A stretch of DNA of 64,000 nt from Dillenia suffruticosa. Lineage: Eukaryota > Streptophyta > Magnoliopsida > Dilleniales > Dilleniaceae. The notes under the pieces were generated by a model. That model had not been told where the DNA came from. It made no database searches and was given only the letters and a program-made list of their open reading frames with translations. The position numbers and the translations under genes were made by a program. Positions 46,250 to 57,072 of this stretch are shown in pieces (position 1 is the stretch's first letter; the number at the start of each line of letters is the position of its first letter). The stretch is from positions 14,957,001 through 15,021,000 of the forward strand of contig JAVTVX010000027.1 in assembly GCA_033439265.1 (NCBI GenBank). Direction: 5' to 3'.

Positions 46250-46610
46250 CTATCTTGGGATGAACCCCATTGACTTTAAAGTAGTAATATGGTCGAAGTC
46301 ATCAACCTCAACAAAATCGACAACATCAAAGAACCTCTTGGACCTCTTTTCCAACATGAATGGCCTTTGGATTTGTGTCTCCTCATCCAATAGAAAATTG
46401 GCTAATTTGAACATTTCATTCTCGACCAAGGCCTCCACCTACACCATCCTACTTGATGCCCTACAAAAACTGCCGACAGATTTAACAAAACCAAAATGTC
46501 AGGAAGACACAGGTGCCCTCAACCCAAAGAAGGGCTCTATGTTAGGCATTGGAAATGATGGCATCAAATCTCCATTTACAAACTCTACAAAAAAGAATTT
46601 GCTTCTCTAA
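46250..46610. other. open frames of unknown nature on both strands
   Basis: Overlapping frames: plus 46260-46610 (116 codons) and minus 46250-46438 (62 codons, MEALVENEMFKLANFLLDEE...). Base composition here is less AT-rich than the flanks. I do not recognise either protein, and one is necessarily a shadow of the other. The region begins right at the outer border of the Athila LTR, so it may be the original genomic sequence there, perhaps a gene fragment. Confidence 0.25.
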
Positions 46611-48847
46611 GATTTGTCAAGGGTCTCTTTATAAAAAAACTTCCACTTTGACTATTGTTGAGTTTGAATACATTACCATCTTTCTATGGGACCCACCACA
46701 CCATATTTTCTCAAACAAAAAATAGAAAACAAAATTTCAAAATCAAATCTTAATTAAAAAAAACTCAACAAACTATCCATCGCCACTACTAAGCACTACA
46801 CACTTAGAATCAGTAGGGTTGGTGGTACATTTCAACCCCTTAAAACAGCAGACAAAGATCCCAAATAGGATACCCGCAATCCATACCTAATGTGTTCTCT
46901 TTACATGAGAATACTACTCTCCGACGTTTGGTTTGCCTTTTGCACACCTCAAGGCAACCTTGGCTAAAAATCATTGCCCAGATTCATGTATTTTAACATA
47001 GATTTTAACTCCTCTATTATTATGCTTTTAATTTTGACAATCTTATGATGTTTATGTGAATCAGAACCCTCAACCATGACTACTTTTCTCACAATTTTAC
47101 AAACCCTAAAAATCGTTCGGTTTCTCTCTTCTCTCTCATGAGCGATCGTTTAGAACAAAACACACCAACCAATTGCGGAACAAGAAAAAAAGAGGCATAT
47201 TAAAGAAGATTCACAAAAAATGAAAAGACATGACCCTCATTAAATGCTCTACTTTTGTGCATATCCCACTTAATGAAAGAACTCTTTGTTTTCATACCCC
47301 ATCGATTCTTAAGTCTACTCTTAAACGTAGTTTCTGCTAAACACCAATTAGGAGCGGGAGACAAATGATGTTACATGGATAGACGACCCACTATCGTGAG
47401 AACAAAATTGTCCGTGTACACCAAGCCCAGAAGCAAGTGAATACGCCATCGACCCTCTCAGCTTCTCAATTAAGTACTCTTTTTGCCGAGTACTAAACCC
47501 TACTCTCGGGGAAGTCTCTCCCATAAAGGAAATGAATCACGACAGTTGCCTCCAATAAGGCATGAAACCTCCATAACAATTTAAGTTTTTCTTAATTAAA
47601 AGAATTTTAACCTTCTTAATTTTTCTTAGTCTTTGACTTCAATCCCGATGATCTCAGAAGATCCTCATCAATCTCCCTCCAATGAAATTAAGGTTTTTAT
47701 ACCTTAAAGGCATACAAAATCCACGGACATGATATATATAAAGCATAGGGTAATCCACCAGGTATTGTGGAGTTTGTACCCACCTCCAACAATAAGTTTT
47801 CAAGGTCTCTCCCAATTTTTAGCTTATTTTTAAAATATATTTCTATATTTTTATTACCATTAATTACCTCTAGAGGTTTTACAAATAGCTTTTAGTTTGT
47901 CTTAATAATCGATGAAATTCTAAATTTTAGTTTTTATGTTCTTTGCCCAATTATAATTTTTGGGAGGTATGGATCCCTCTCGTGTGATAGCCCGAAAAAA
48001 AAAAAAGGAAGAGACGATTTGATTTCATAGTTATGTATTTAAGTTGAAAGTTGTAATATCTTACGTTTCATCTTCTAAATCGATATAAAGAAGAGTTTTA
48101 TTGTATAATAATTAAAATCTCGAATAATCTTTAAAATCTTGGACACATATGGGCTGAGATATTCAACCCATTCCACATTTTTAGAATTTCAAGTGTGAAA
48201 CTTAAAACAACCCTGTTTCAGAAAATAATTCTATTTTTAGAATTTCCAAGTTCCTAATTTTATTTCTTTCTCTCAAGACTTTCAATCTACAGGATAAATT
48301 TTATTCCTCTATTGTTTGTTTTAGCAAAAACGAGCACAAAAGGCAAAAGTTTTCCCTCATTTTCTCTTCATTCACGCCGACCATTTTAATTCTTTAATTC
48401 TCTTTTAGACTTCATTTCATAATGAATTAAAAATTTAATTTTTTTTCCTTCAAATTGCGAGATATTGTCAACTTTTTTGTTTGAATTCCCTTATCACATC
48501 ATACATCATTTTTACATTTGATTACGTTTTTTCTTATTTTCTTTTCACTAAAGGGCTGAAAAACTCACATACCCACAATACAAGAATTACTTATAATGTA
48601 AAATGAGAATTTACAAATGATTAAGTAGTAGAAAAATAGCATACTGATGGGAAGAAAGATGAGAAAAGTAAAGAAGGAAAAGAAAGTGCAGAGAAGCAAG
48701 AGGATTAATGGACATGGATGACCAAAAGAAAGAAATTGGAAACCCCAATTTGGCCATCCTGCACCCGATTCTTCGCACCCAATACAAAAGATACTCTAAA
48801 AAAAAGGCACTGGAGGCACCAACGTTGAAGAGCTGTTGTGGTCACCA
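46611..48847. other. unassigned intergenic sequence
   Basis: About 2.2 kb, mostly AT-rich, without a frame of interest. TAGCCCGAAAAAAAAAAAA at 47991-48007 resembles a LINE or SINE tail, but I see no element body before it. The segment 47080-47550 is more balanced in composition and includes many short CT-rich patches. Confidence 0.35.
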
Positions 48848-48895
48848 CCCCCCCCCCCCCCGGCCGCGGCGGCCCCCCCAAAAAAAAAAAAAAAA
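48848..48895. repeat. poly-C / GGCCGCGGCGGCC / poly-A low-complexity block
   Basis: Fourteen C (48848-48861), then GGCCGCGGCGGCC (48862-48874), then a C run to 48879 and sixteen A (48880-48895). GGCCGCGGCGGCC has the form of an SfiI site (GGCC-N5-GGCC) and contains EagI- and SacII-type palindromes. On the minus strand the two G runs could form a quadruplex. Nothing else in this AT-rich window looks like it. Confidence 0.9.
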
Positions 48896-49208
48896 GAATT
48901 TCTTTGATGGACAACCTAATATTTCAGCCCCGGAATAAAAGGAATAATGAAAACCAGTAGTGTCACAACACTTTAAAAATAACCAACGAATTGGAAAAGC
49001 ATGGTATATTTACTTGTGTACAAGCTTTGATTCAAAGATTTTACTCATTGAATTGTGCTTAAGATCAGGCTCTCACACATTAATTTCTAACATATTGTTT
49101 TATTTTTTTTCCCTCTCCTCTAAAGTTTGGCAATCGCCTTGCCACGCCTAGCACAACAATTGCGCTATTTTCAAAATCAGTTCATATAGAGGCAATTTGC
49201 ATTTCCTT

Positions 49209-49262
49209 AGATCTAGCTTCATGATAAGAGAGAGAGAGATATATATATATATATATATATAT
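49209..49262. repeat. (GA)n(AT)n microsatellite next to the MATE pseudogene stop
   Basis: A short GA repeat (49228-49238) continues into about 12 AT units ending just before the TGA of the pseudogene's last exon (49262-49264 on the minus strand). Confidence 0.9.
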
Positions 49263-49353
49263 CAGTCTCCTTGATTGGTGTTGTTAGCCCACTTTTGGAC
49301 GTGCTTGCTGGCTTTTTCTGCCTGCATAGCTCAATTCAAAAAACGTATTACTC

Positions 49354-49356
<3 letters not shown>

Positions 49357-49423
<67 letters not shown>
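49357..49423. repeat. (GA)n microsatellite in the MATE pseudogene, after the exon 7 donor
   Basis: About 33 GA units. On the gene's strand the donor is GAG|GTATAATCTCTCTC, so the CT repeat begins within the first ten intron bases; the intron 7 remnant is only about 108 bases long and mostly this repeat. Confidence 0.95.
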
Positions 49424-49427
<4 letters not shown>

Positions 49428-50279
49428 ACCTCTTTGTCGCAGTTGCATCGAATGGTAGTAATAGCCGGTATCACATAATCCTGATTAATTCGGTCTTATC
49501 AGACGAATCTTATTTATGTATTAATGATCTTATACATATCTTTATATTCCAGGGATAGTTCATATCAAAAGTGTTACATATTTAAATACCCATTTTACCC
49601 TTTTACTCTTTTTATCAAAAGAATAATATTTTAATATTTCAGGATATTTTGGTCCAGAAATCCTAAAGCAAATGAATTACCATAAGGGCCCCCTACCCAT
49701 ATTTATAGTTGCGGATACAAAATTTCCCTTATTACATAAAAGACTTGGACAGTCTTATATGTCACAGCTAAGATTTCGCCGGTTGGTATCACTTCTTTAA
49801 AATAATATTAAGAGTAATAGAACGGTAAAATTCAAAGCAGTGACAAATAGCATTATTCTAGAAACTAAAATTCTCAAACTGATATGATAATAAACATACC
49901 TTGCCAACCAATCAAAAATCCAAAAGGGATTCCAACCAAAGAATAGCAACCAAGGTTAATGTATGCAGCAAAAGATTGCCACCCGGAGTCCAACAGCTAC
50001 CCGACATATGGAGAGTTGCACAACTCACTAAATTGTTAAGACATTCGTAAATTTGACTTTTCCAGAATTCTTATGAATTTATAAATGTTAAGTTATTACT
50101 ATTTAACCATCGGTGTTCATTTTATTTTTTTCTTATAAAAAATAGTGATCATTGGATTATGTTCCAATGATCACTAACCCCGAAGCTAATGGTACGTAGG
50201 AGTTATAAAACGACCCTAAGTCAATAGTACGGAAAACGAGGACGACTCTCACTAGGCCTAGTAATCGAGTTTTGTGAGT

Positions 50280-50284
50280 CGACT

Positions 50285-50325
<41 letters not shown>

Positions 50326-51130
50326 TGTGTGTATGTTGTGTGTTGCGGTCTGCTTATTTTGTTGTCGCCCGATAAATATTGGGTTGCTTCCGATGTTCAG
50401 GAAAACAAAAGGCCAGAGAGAGAGAGACGAATCACACTTTCTGCGGCTGAATCATCCTCTCCATCGCCGTTTAACACAAGTTGCCTGCTTCATAGCCTCT
50501 GTTAATTGTCTTCGTTCATCACCGTTCGTCTTTCCAATCGTCGGTTCTTCACTGCCCTTCAGAGTTCACCGTCGATTCAATTCCACAACCGCTTCGATTT
50601 CTCCGCTGCCTTCTTTCAAATCGCCTATGTTGGACTTCGATTGCTCATCACCGCCTGTTGATTTGTTCAGACATCTCCGCCTTCCAACGACTCACTCTTC
50701 CCACAATCGTCTGCCATGATCGATTTACTCTTTCACAATCCGTTGCCTTTGATTCACTCTTCGGCTTGCAAGCAGCAACCATGATCCGCCGTCCGATCAT
50801 CTTCCCACAATCATCTGCCATCATCAACTGGATGAGGGAGAGAGAGAGGATTTAAGAGCCACAAAAGAGGGAGAGAGATGGGTAGAAGATGAAAAAGCAG
50901 ATTCGGGAATTAGATAAAATATTAAAACAATAGTTAGAGAGAGAGAGAGAGACGAACCTTCTGGAAGCAAGTGGGTTCATTTAAACGGGCTGGGCTTTTA
51001 ATGGGCCGAGCACACTAGTGTCCAAACTCGGCCCGTAATTAAAACGGGCCTAAAACTGGGTCTAAACTCGGCCCGACACTAAAATGAGCCGAGCTTGGCC
51101 TTTCAAAACGGGCCGACCAGGCCCAATTGA
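50280..51130 (+). other. GC-richer insert in the MATE pseudogene intron
   Basis: About 850 bases with balanced composition. A plus-strand frame at 50327-50719 (130 codons) is serine/proline-rich towards its end (SPLPSFKSPMLDFD) and resembles 5'-UTR/transit-peptide-like sequence, but no family is evident. 50980-51125 has many GGGCC/GGCCC motifs (AACGGGCCTAAAACTGGG, CTCGGCCCG), a style found in dispersed plant repeats. The intact gene's equivalent intron is 112 bases, so this is an insertion. Origin unknown. Confidence 0.35.
50287..50333. repeat. (GA)n(GT)n microsatellite
   Basis: GA units to 50323, then GTGTGTGTGT. It begins the less AT-rich insert in the pseudogene's intron 5. Confidence 0.9.
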
Positions 51131-51335
51131 CTGTCCTAGCTCTCACATGACAAAATTGGTTGAACACGGTTGAGAAGAACAGTGAAAGCTAAGAGAAGAT
51201 AGAACTTCTTGACGGCTTTGATGATGGGCTCGCTTGAGGAGAAGTAAGCGAGTTGATCATGGACGAGCATTATGTGGCACCAAAAGTCGGCCAATCACTA
51301 CTGATGTCAATACTGCCACCGTTGCTGCAAGCTTT

Positions 51336-51551
51336 CCATTTTTTTTTTTTTTTTTGGTATCATCGATATTCAGGATTTCGCCTCGACTAATCCAGATCGA
51401 CCACTCAGTGACTTTTTTTTCAGAGGAGGGTCTCCCAACAGGAAATGTTCCATATATATGAGAGTCCAATACTCTCGATAGGAGTCAAATTTCAGTCATA
51501 TTTAAGGAAAGTCATGTCGATATCTAGTTGAACCAATCCACATTAGTACGA
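51336..51551 (-). mobile_element. SINE-like insertion splitting exon 5 of the MATE pseudogene
   Basis: 216 bases flanked by a 7-bp duplication AAGCTTT (51329-51335 and 51552-51558), with a 17-base T run (51339-51355) at the left, that is, a poly-A tail on the minus strand. Removing it rejoins the coding frame around GNGKGAK and ATVAVLTS. The minus strand carries GGATTAGTCGAGGC and ...GATACCAAAAAA, wording common at the 3' end of plant tRNA-derived SINEs, and TGGTTCAACT near the 5' end as a possible B box. Strong case for a retroposon; exact family unknown. Confidence 0.7.
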
Positions 51552-51954
51552 AAGCTTTGCTCCTTTTCCATTCCCGGCTCCTGAGCTCATTTGTTACCTT
51601 TACTCTGTTCAACAAGCATACTTCGAGGGTTTTTTCATTTTTTTTTTCATTTTTTGTTCATTCATATTCTTCATTTTTAAACAGGAAAGATTTTAAGTTT
51701 ATTAGACCGGGTAGCGTAGGGTTGTGCCAGGTCTATCAGAAATACGGGTATGGATATACTATTCCCCTTTTACCATTCCAGTTTGGATCCAGGCTTAGCC
51801 CGGTAAACTTCGGGTCCTGATCAAAGATCAGTTTATGAGCTCAGTGCCAACCCAATTCAATGACTACTGGTCTAGGCCTTGAGTTGGGCCTTAAGGTTCA
51901 TGACTAGGAAAGACCTAGCCAAATCTCAGCAAGCACGCCTAAGTATTAGGCCCG

Positions 51955-52062
51955 GGTTGTCCAAGGGAATAATCTAGTGGTTACAATTCTCATATTCCAA
52001 TTTGATAATTCTGGATTCAAATCTTGATATAACTAAAAAACAAAAAAAAAAAAAACAAAAAC
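51955..52062 (+). mobile_element. SINE-like retroposon 4
   Basis: TCTAGTGGTTACAATTC (A-box-like TAGTGGTTACA) at 51972-51988, then GGATTCAAATCTTGA (B-box-like) at about 52013-52027, TATAACTAAAAA and an A-rich tail to 52062. Spacing of the two boxes (about 35 bases) is right for a tRNA-derived promoter. Related to the unit at 28205-28291. Located in an intron of the MATE pseudogene. Confidence 0.55.
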
Positions 52063-53335
52063 AAAAATAGGCTCGGGTTGGGGTGGCCCAGCATACCTTC
52101 CATCACTGGCCCGAATTCTTAAGTTAATGAATTCAAATTGGACATGAAACGTTTGCCTATTTTTAAGAATATAAGAACTTTTTTTTTTCCTTTTATTTGC
52201 TTTTCAAGTTGAGAATATAAAGCACTTGAGATCACAGAGAAATGTTTACGCGGTTCCTGCAAAGAATGCCAGAGGAATCATGAATTCCAAGCCATTAATG
52301 GTCATGCTGCCAACACAGAGAAGCAAAAATAAATTAAACTCAAACAAAAGACACTAATATTTTTTTTGGGTGTATTTGAGAGTGTTCAAGTGTAGATAAC
52401 AGACGAGATGGATAAAGCATCCATAGCAACCTTCGCATTCTTTAGGTTGCCGGTCATTAGTATCAATATTTTGTAGTACCATACCTCCAAGCTGTTCAAC
52501 ATTAAAACAAATCAAATATAATATAGTTCAGAGTTTTCAGATTGATTTATAAAATTCGGTGTTTATGTATCCACCGAGCTTAAGTTTATACACAAACAAC
52601 CAACTCACAAACACAGGCGCTACTAAAGCCACAAAAGAAACCCAAGCAACTACAAGTGTTTTTAGTTGACTCTGAAAGAACTTCTGCGATGCATACACAA
52701 AGGCAAAGCTGAAGTGAAGTGGCACCATCCCAAGTGCCACAGCACCAGATAGCTCAGCCACATTTTTGGGTTGTCCCACTAACTTCAAGATCGGTGAAGC
52801 CAAGAGATGTATTGGCAATAGAAGAACCGAACATATGAAGAGAACTATCCATGAACGCTGCATGCACACGCCTAGCATATAATACTTTTTGGCTCCATAA
52901 GCTTTGTCCACATAACGTCTCCAAAGCAGTTGCAGTTCCTAACTATCAGAAAACAAAGAAAAAAAATATTAACTCTTTAGAGTAGACAAGTGTTTAATTT
53001 AACATATTAAACCTCAAATTTTACATAAATAATGTAAAGGAATAGGATATATCTTAGACTACATTTTAACCTTGACATATGTATGCATAGTTAGGCATAG
53101 TTCACTCTTATCTTTGAGTAGTTGTACATATAACTTACTCATGTATAAGATTTTTTTTTGATTTCTGTGCGAGTATATCGTTTTTCCGATGTAGAAAGGA
53201 ATTGATAGTTACCAAGAGGCCAACATCAAAGCCAAAGGTTAGATTGTTAGCAATAGCTATTGCGGCTAATTCAGTATCACCAAGATGACCAACAAAAATT
53301 TGAGTAACAACATGCAGAGTTGAGTAAGACCCTAA

Positions 53336-55384
53336 ACCTGTTAGGAATTTTTTAAAAATTCAAATTCCATAAATTAATACATTCATAATTGAGTTAATGA
53401 GAAAAATATAATTGAAAAAAAGATTCAATATGATAAAAATGAAGAGAATTTGAATTGAATTACATTTGGTCGGATTTTGATAGTCTTTTCAAACCTCCTC
53501 ACAATTAATTATTGTTTTTCCTTTTTGAATATTTAATTATATTTTCATAATATCCAACAATAATTTAGGATAACAATTATAGAATTTTAATAATTTTTTG
53601 ATAGTCGAGAGTCTATATAAAATCCCTCCCAATGTATTGGATCCTTAAATCTAAATTTTGTGACTTTACACCATCTATTGATTGAAATTGAGAGTTTAGA
53701 ATACTTGTGCATGTCCCAAGGTTGGAGGTATTACAGCCGTCGAAACTTGTAGGAATCGCGAATGGTAAGAGATACATTTAATCCCCTCTCTCAAATTATT
53801 CTAATTTGTGCTCATATCTTTATCCTCTGACTTTAAAGATTATAGCAAATTTTAAGATTTTTTAAAAATTAGAGTTTTCGGATTTTTAAGTAATTGACCC
53901 AAAATCTTAATTGTTTTCCAAAAAATTGAGTTCCAAATTGAAATTTTTGTATTATTAGAATCAAAATCATGTTTTCAAAAATCATTTCGGAGTATTTTTG
54001 CATTTTATAACGAAGCTCCAATTGCCAGAGATCCGTCGGATCCGGGTCAAAACCCTCGGCCTTTTCCGGGTAAAGAAAACAGTGTTTTAAGTGAACAGTG
54101 CACAAATATAAAACATGGTCTGGTTTAAAGCATTGGGCCTTAGTCAGCATGTTTTTGGTGAACCAAAAGTAGGATCCAAACATTAGCAACCAAATGGTAC
54201 GAATAATTTAAAAAAAAAATGGTCCAAGCATTGGTCCTTTGGACTTAAAAAAGAAAAAAATGCATAAATTTTATATGAATTATTTTAAGGCATAATTTAA
54301 AAAAGAAAAAAAATGCATAAATTTTATACCAATTATTTTAAGGCATAAAACTTTTTTGTTTTTATTTTGTACATAAAGACAAGTAAAAAATAAGTATTTT
54401 TTTTGTACTGATTAGTAATTTTTTTTTTGAAAATTTTGAAATAAACTTTTGTTGATTAAGGGAGCATACAAAATTATTAAAAAATTTTTTTGGCCAAAAA
54501 ATTTTCGTAGAATATTTCAAAAATTCTCAAAATTTTCAAATATCTTCTAAGCACAAATTTTGAAAATTCGTTTATAAAATTAATTTTGGATATAATTTGT
54601 ATATAAAGAGACGTACAAAATTAATAAAATATATTAGATAATTTATTTGCATTTTTATATTAAAATTTTATACACTTTGGTATGACAAAATTAAGTAACA
54701 TTATTATCCTGATAATCAATATAATTTCTAAAATTAATTAGGGTCTACAACAACAACCATAATTAAGTAGAAAATTATATATAAAGGTATAATCACATTA
54801 GAAAAATGACAATTTATTATAAAAATTATTTTTATGTAACGAATTCTATTTCACAATAATTTTTGTTACATAAAATAATTAAAATTGAAAATAAAAAATC
54901 AAAATAACTGTTTTCAATAATACTCTTGTTGGTTGAAATCTCTTTTCTATATAATATTATAAATACGATTGATCTAGTGTATATTTAAACATGATTTAAA
55001 AAAAAGGCGAAAATAAGTTTAAGATTGGTTTATTTTTAAGTAGTCCCTTGTACTCACCCTCTATCTAGAAATCTATTTGGTGCACTAAAAAGTCATTTTA
55101 TAGGATTAAATAGAAAAGAATAAAGTGATGAAAGATAGACTAACTATTGGTAATTTCCTAATTAACGCACAAGTATTGGGGAATGAGCTGTTTTTAGTAA
55201 ATTTTATCATAAAATCAAATAAATTTAATAGAATTTGAAATTTAGTCCATAAACAATTTCTATGTCATACATTTGTTTTCATATGTTCACATTGGTAAAC
55301 ATATATTAAATATTTTATATATAGTTAGTAAGTATGTTTATTTATTTTATAATATTCCAAATTATAAATTTGAAATCTAATTTT
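53336..55384. other. AT-rich spacer with a ~53-bp tandem duplication
   Basis: No gene recognised. At 54245-54350 a unit like TAAAAAAGAAAAAAATGCAT...TTATTTTAAGGCATAA occurs twice in tandem. Beyond exon 1 of the MATE pseudogene, no MATE sequence continues, so its 5' end was lost here. The minus-strand frame at 53869-54189 has no family features. Confidence 0.4.
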
Positions 55385-56752
55385 CTTGATCAAAATGAAG
55401 AGAATTATAATAAATGGAGAGAAATTGTATTTCTTCATTTGGACTGTTTGGATATTGATTATACTATTAGAAAGGACGAACGTGACCGATACCAATTCTG
55501 AGACTGATAAGATTTTTTATGAACATTGAGAGTGATCTAATAGTTTGAATACTATATTCAAAAAAAGTAAAATCTCAACTGATATTCGTGGTACGATCAA
55601 CCAACATATCAATATTCGTACTTTTCTTAACACTATAGATAAACAATTTACAATATCGAAAACGTTTTTGACTAGTACGCTTATTATGCAATTCTCCTTC
55701 ATGACGCTCACTACGATCTACATTGTGAGCGAACACATCATATGGATATGGGATATAGCGGTTCAGTTAAAAACCCTAGAGGTTGAGATGTTTGGATCAT
55801 TTTTTATACTCTTTATTCTGAACTCTCTCCTTTATCCCTATGATCCTTTTAAAATCTTCTATAACATACATAAGGAGAAATGGTCCATCAATACGTTGAT
55901 GGTCATTTGTGTACAAGAGTAAAGAATGCAGTTGATGAAGATGAAGTAGGATTCTGCAAGTGCACATGTGGCGGTGTAAGTAAAAAAGAAGAGCAAGGCC
56001 AATCCAAAACAAAATGGCACAAAACTCATTAATTTGTTATGAATCTTGTATGACTAGGATTTCTTATAACACACGGTGAATTGATTCGGGTCATAGTATT
56101 CATATTACGAATGTGTTGCAGAGGTTATAAAATCTATGAAAGTCAATGGATCATGAGTAATTCATCTATTCAGCCAACAAAATGTTCACGGGTAAATGAT
56201 ATTGGCGATTACGAGCTCATTCTGGTTAGCGAACATTTCTTTAAATTGGAAAGTGTGTTTTATGCATCTAAGTTTCATAGAAAATTAATTTTCGTTTCAA
56301 AACTTATACAACTCGATTACTCTTTCCAATTTAATAATAAAATGACATTTTTTTTGTTTCAAATATTGTTGGTTATGCTCCATTTTTGAATGGATTGTAC
56401 AATATTACTATTTTACAAAATAATGTTTGCATGAATATAATACATACAAGGGTTAAAAAAGTATCATTGAGGAAAACTTTTTCATATTGTGACACTGGAA
56501 ATTAGGACACATCTCCGTAAAGAAGATAGTAAAGTTGGTAAAATATGAAATACTTGATATCCTAAATTTTAGTAAATTTGACATTTGTGTAAACTGTATT
56601 AAGGGAAAGTAAACCAACAATACTTAAAAAGGTACTACAAAGAGTTCAGAATTGTTTGAAATTATACATACGGACATTTGTATTCTAGGTACAGATTTGT
56701 ATGATTATAGTTATTTCATTGTATTTATAGATGACTACTTACAATATATGTA
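55385..56752 (+). mobile_element. Copia retrotransposon fragment cut by the Tekay element
   Basis: Plus strand. Gag region: LDCLDIDYTI near 55440, then the frame 55545-55922 with STDIRGTINQHINIRTFLNT, AVQLKTLEVEMFGSFFILFI and NSLLYPYDPFKIFYNIHKEK, a common Copia gag of the MRDIAAQLKTLEV type. After stops, pre-integrase segments are readable (HWKLGHISVKKI near 56495) and the integrase entry CVNCIKGK...LFEIIHTDIC...FIVFIDDYLQYMYV ends at 56752, exactly where the Tekay LTR begins. The catalytic RT and RNase H part would be on the far side, outside the window. Many stops. Confidence 0.8.
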
Positions 56753-57000
56753 TGTAACACCGACACTGCGGTGTCCATACTAATGTATTGGTTTCGAAAT
56801 AAATAAATAAATAAATAAATATATATATAGAAATTTTATTTAATTATATTGGTGTTTGATTTTGGAGGTTTTTAAATTTTATTTTTTGGTATATTCTTAA
56901 ATTGCTGGGTTCGTGATCCAAATAAACCTCATTTGCATGAAATTCACATTCTAGTGAAAAATGAATACGAAATATATGTATATGTGTTAAAAAAAATGGA

Positions 57001-57072
57001 GACGCAGCGTTTTGGGGCAAAACGCTGCGTCCCCAAATTTGATTTGGGGATTAGGGTTGGAAACCCTAATCC
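57001..57072. repeat. three consecutive perfect inverted repeats
   Basis: Hairpin 1, 57001-57031: GACGCAGCGTTTTG, loop GGG, CAAAACGCTGCGTC (14-bp stem). Hairpin 2, 57031-57049: CCCCAAAT, loop TTG, ATTTGGGG (8-bp stem). Hairpin 3, 57048-57072: GGATTAGGGTT, loop GGA, AACCCTAATCC (11-bp stem). They touch or overlap by one or two bases, with three-base loops each. Confidence 0.95.

Larger units (their letters stand above)
49262..53335 (-). pseudogene. MATE efflux transporter pseudogene
   Basis: Minus strand, remains of all eight exons in order: exon 1 53213-53335 (start and first ~55 codons missing), exon 2 52572-52942 (one-base insertion at GQ|SLWS, 3' third deleted), exon 3 52405-52491 and exon 4 52250-52306 (full 87 and 57 bp), exon 5 51147-51604 (split by a SINE-like insertion, plus frameshifts), exon 6 49900-50000 (frameshift, short 3' end), exon 7 49430-49466 (only ITTIRCNCDKE), exon 8 49262-49321 (intact 60 bp, AEKASKHVQKWAN). 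Recognisable as a duplicate of 18560-24734. Intron between exons 5 and 6 has an extra ~1 kb. No functional product possible. Confidence 0.9.

Noticed and set aside
46260..46610. 116-codon plus-strand ORF as a real gene
   Set aside because: No family features, no introns or promoter, and an opposing frame over the same bases; kept only as an unassigned stretch.
47985..48010. LINE tail suggested by TAGCCCGAAAAAAAAAAAA
   Set aside because: Resembles the tail at 41110-41127, but the preceding sequence shows no RT, zinc-finger or RNase H coding.
50327..50719. 130-codon ORF in the MATE pseudogene intron as a gene
   Set aside because: Starts inside a GT microsatellite and has no recognisable domain; may include a captured exon, but nothing supports a gene.
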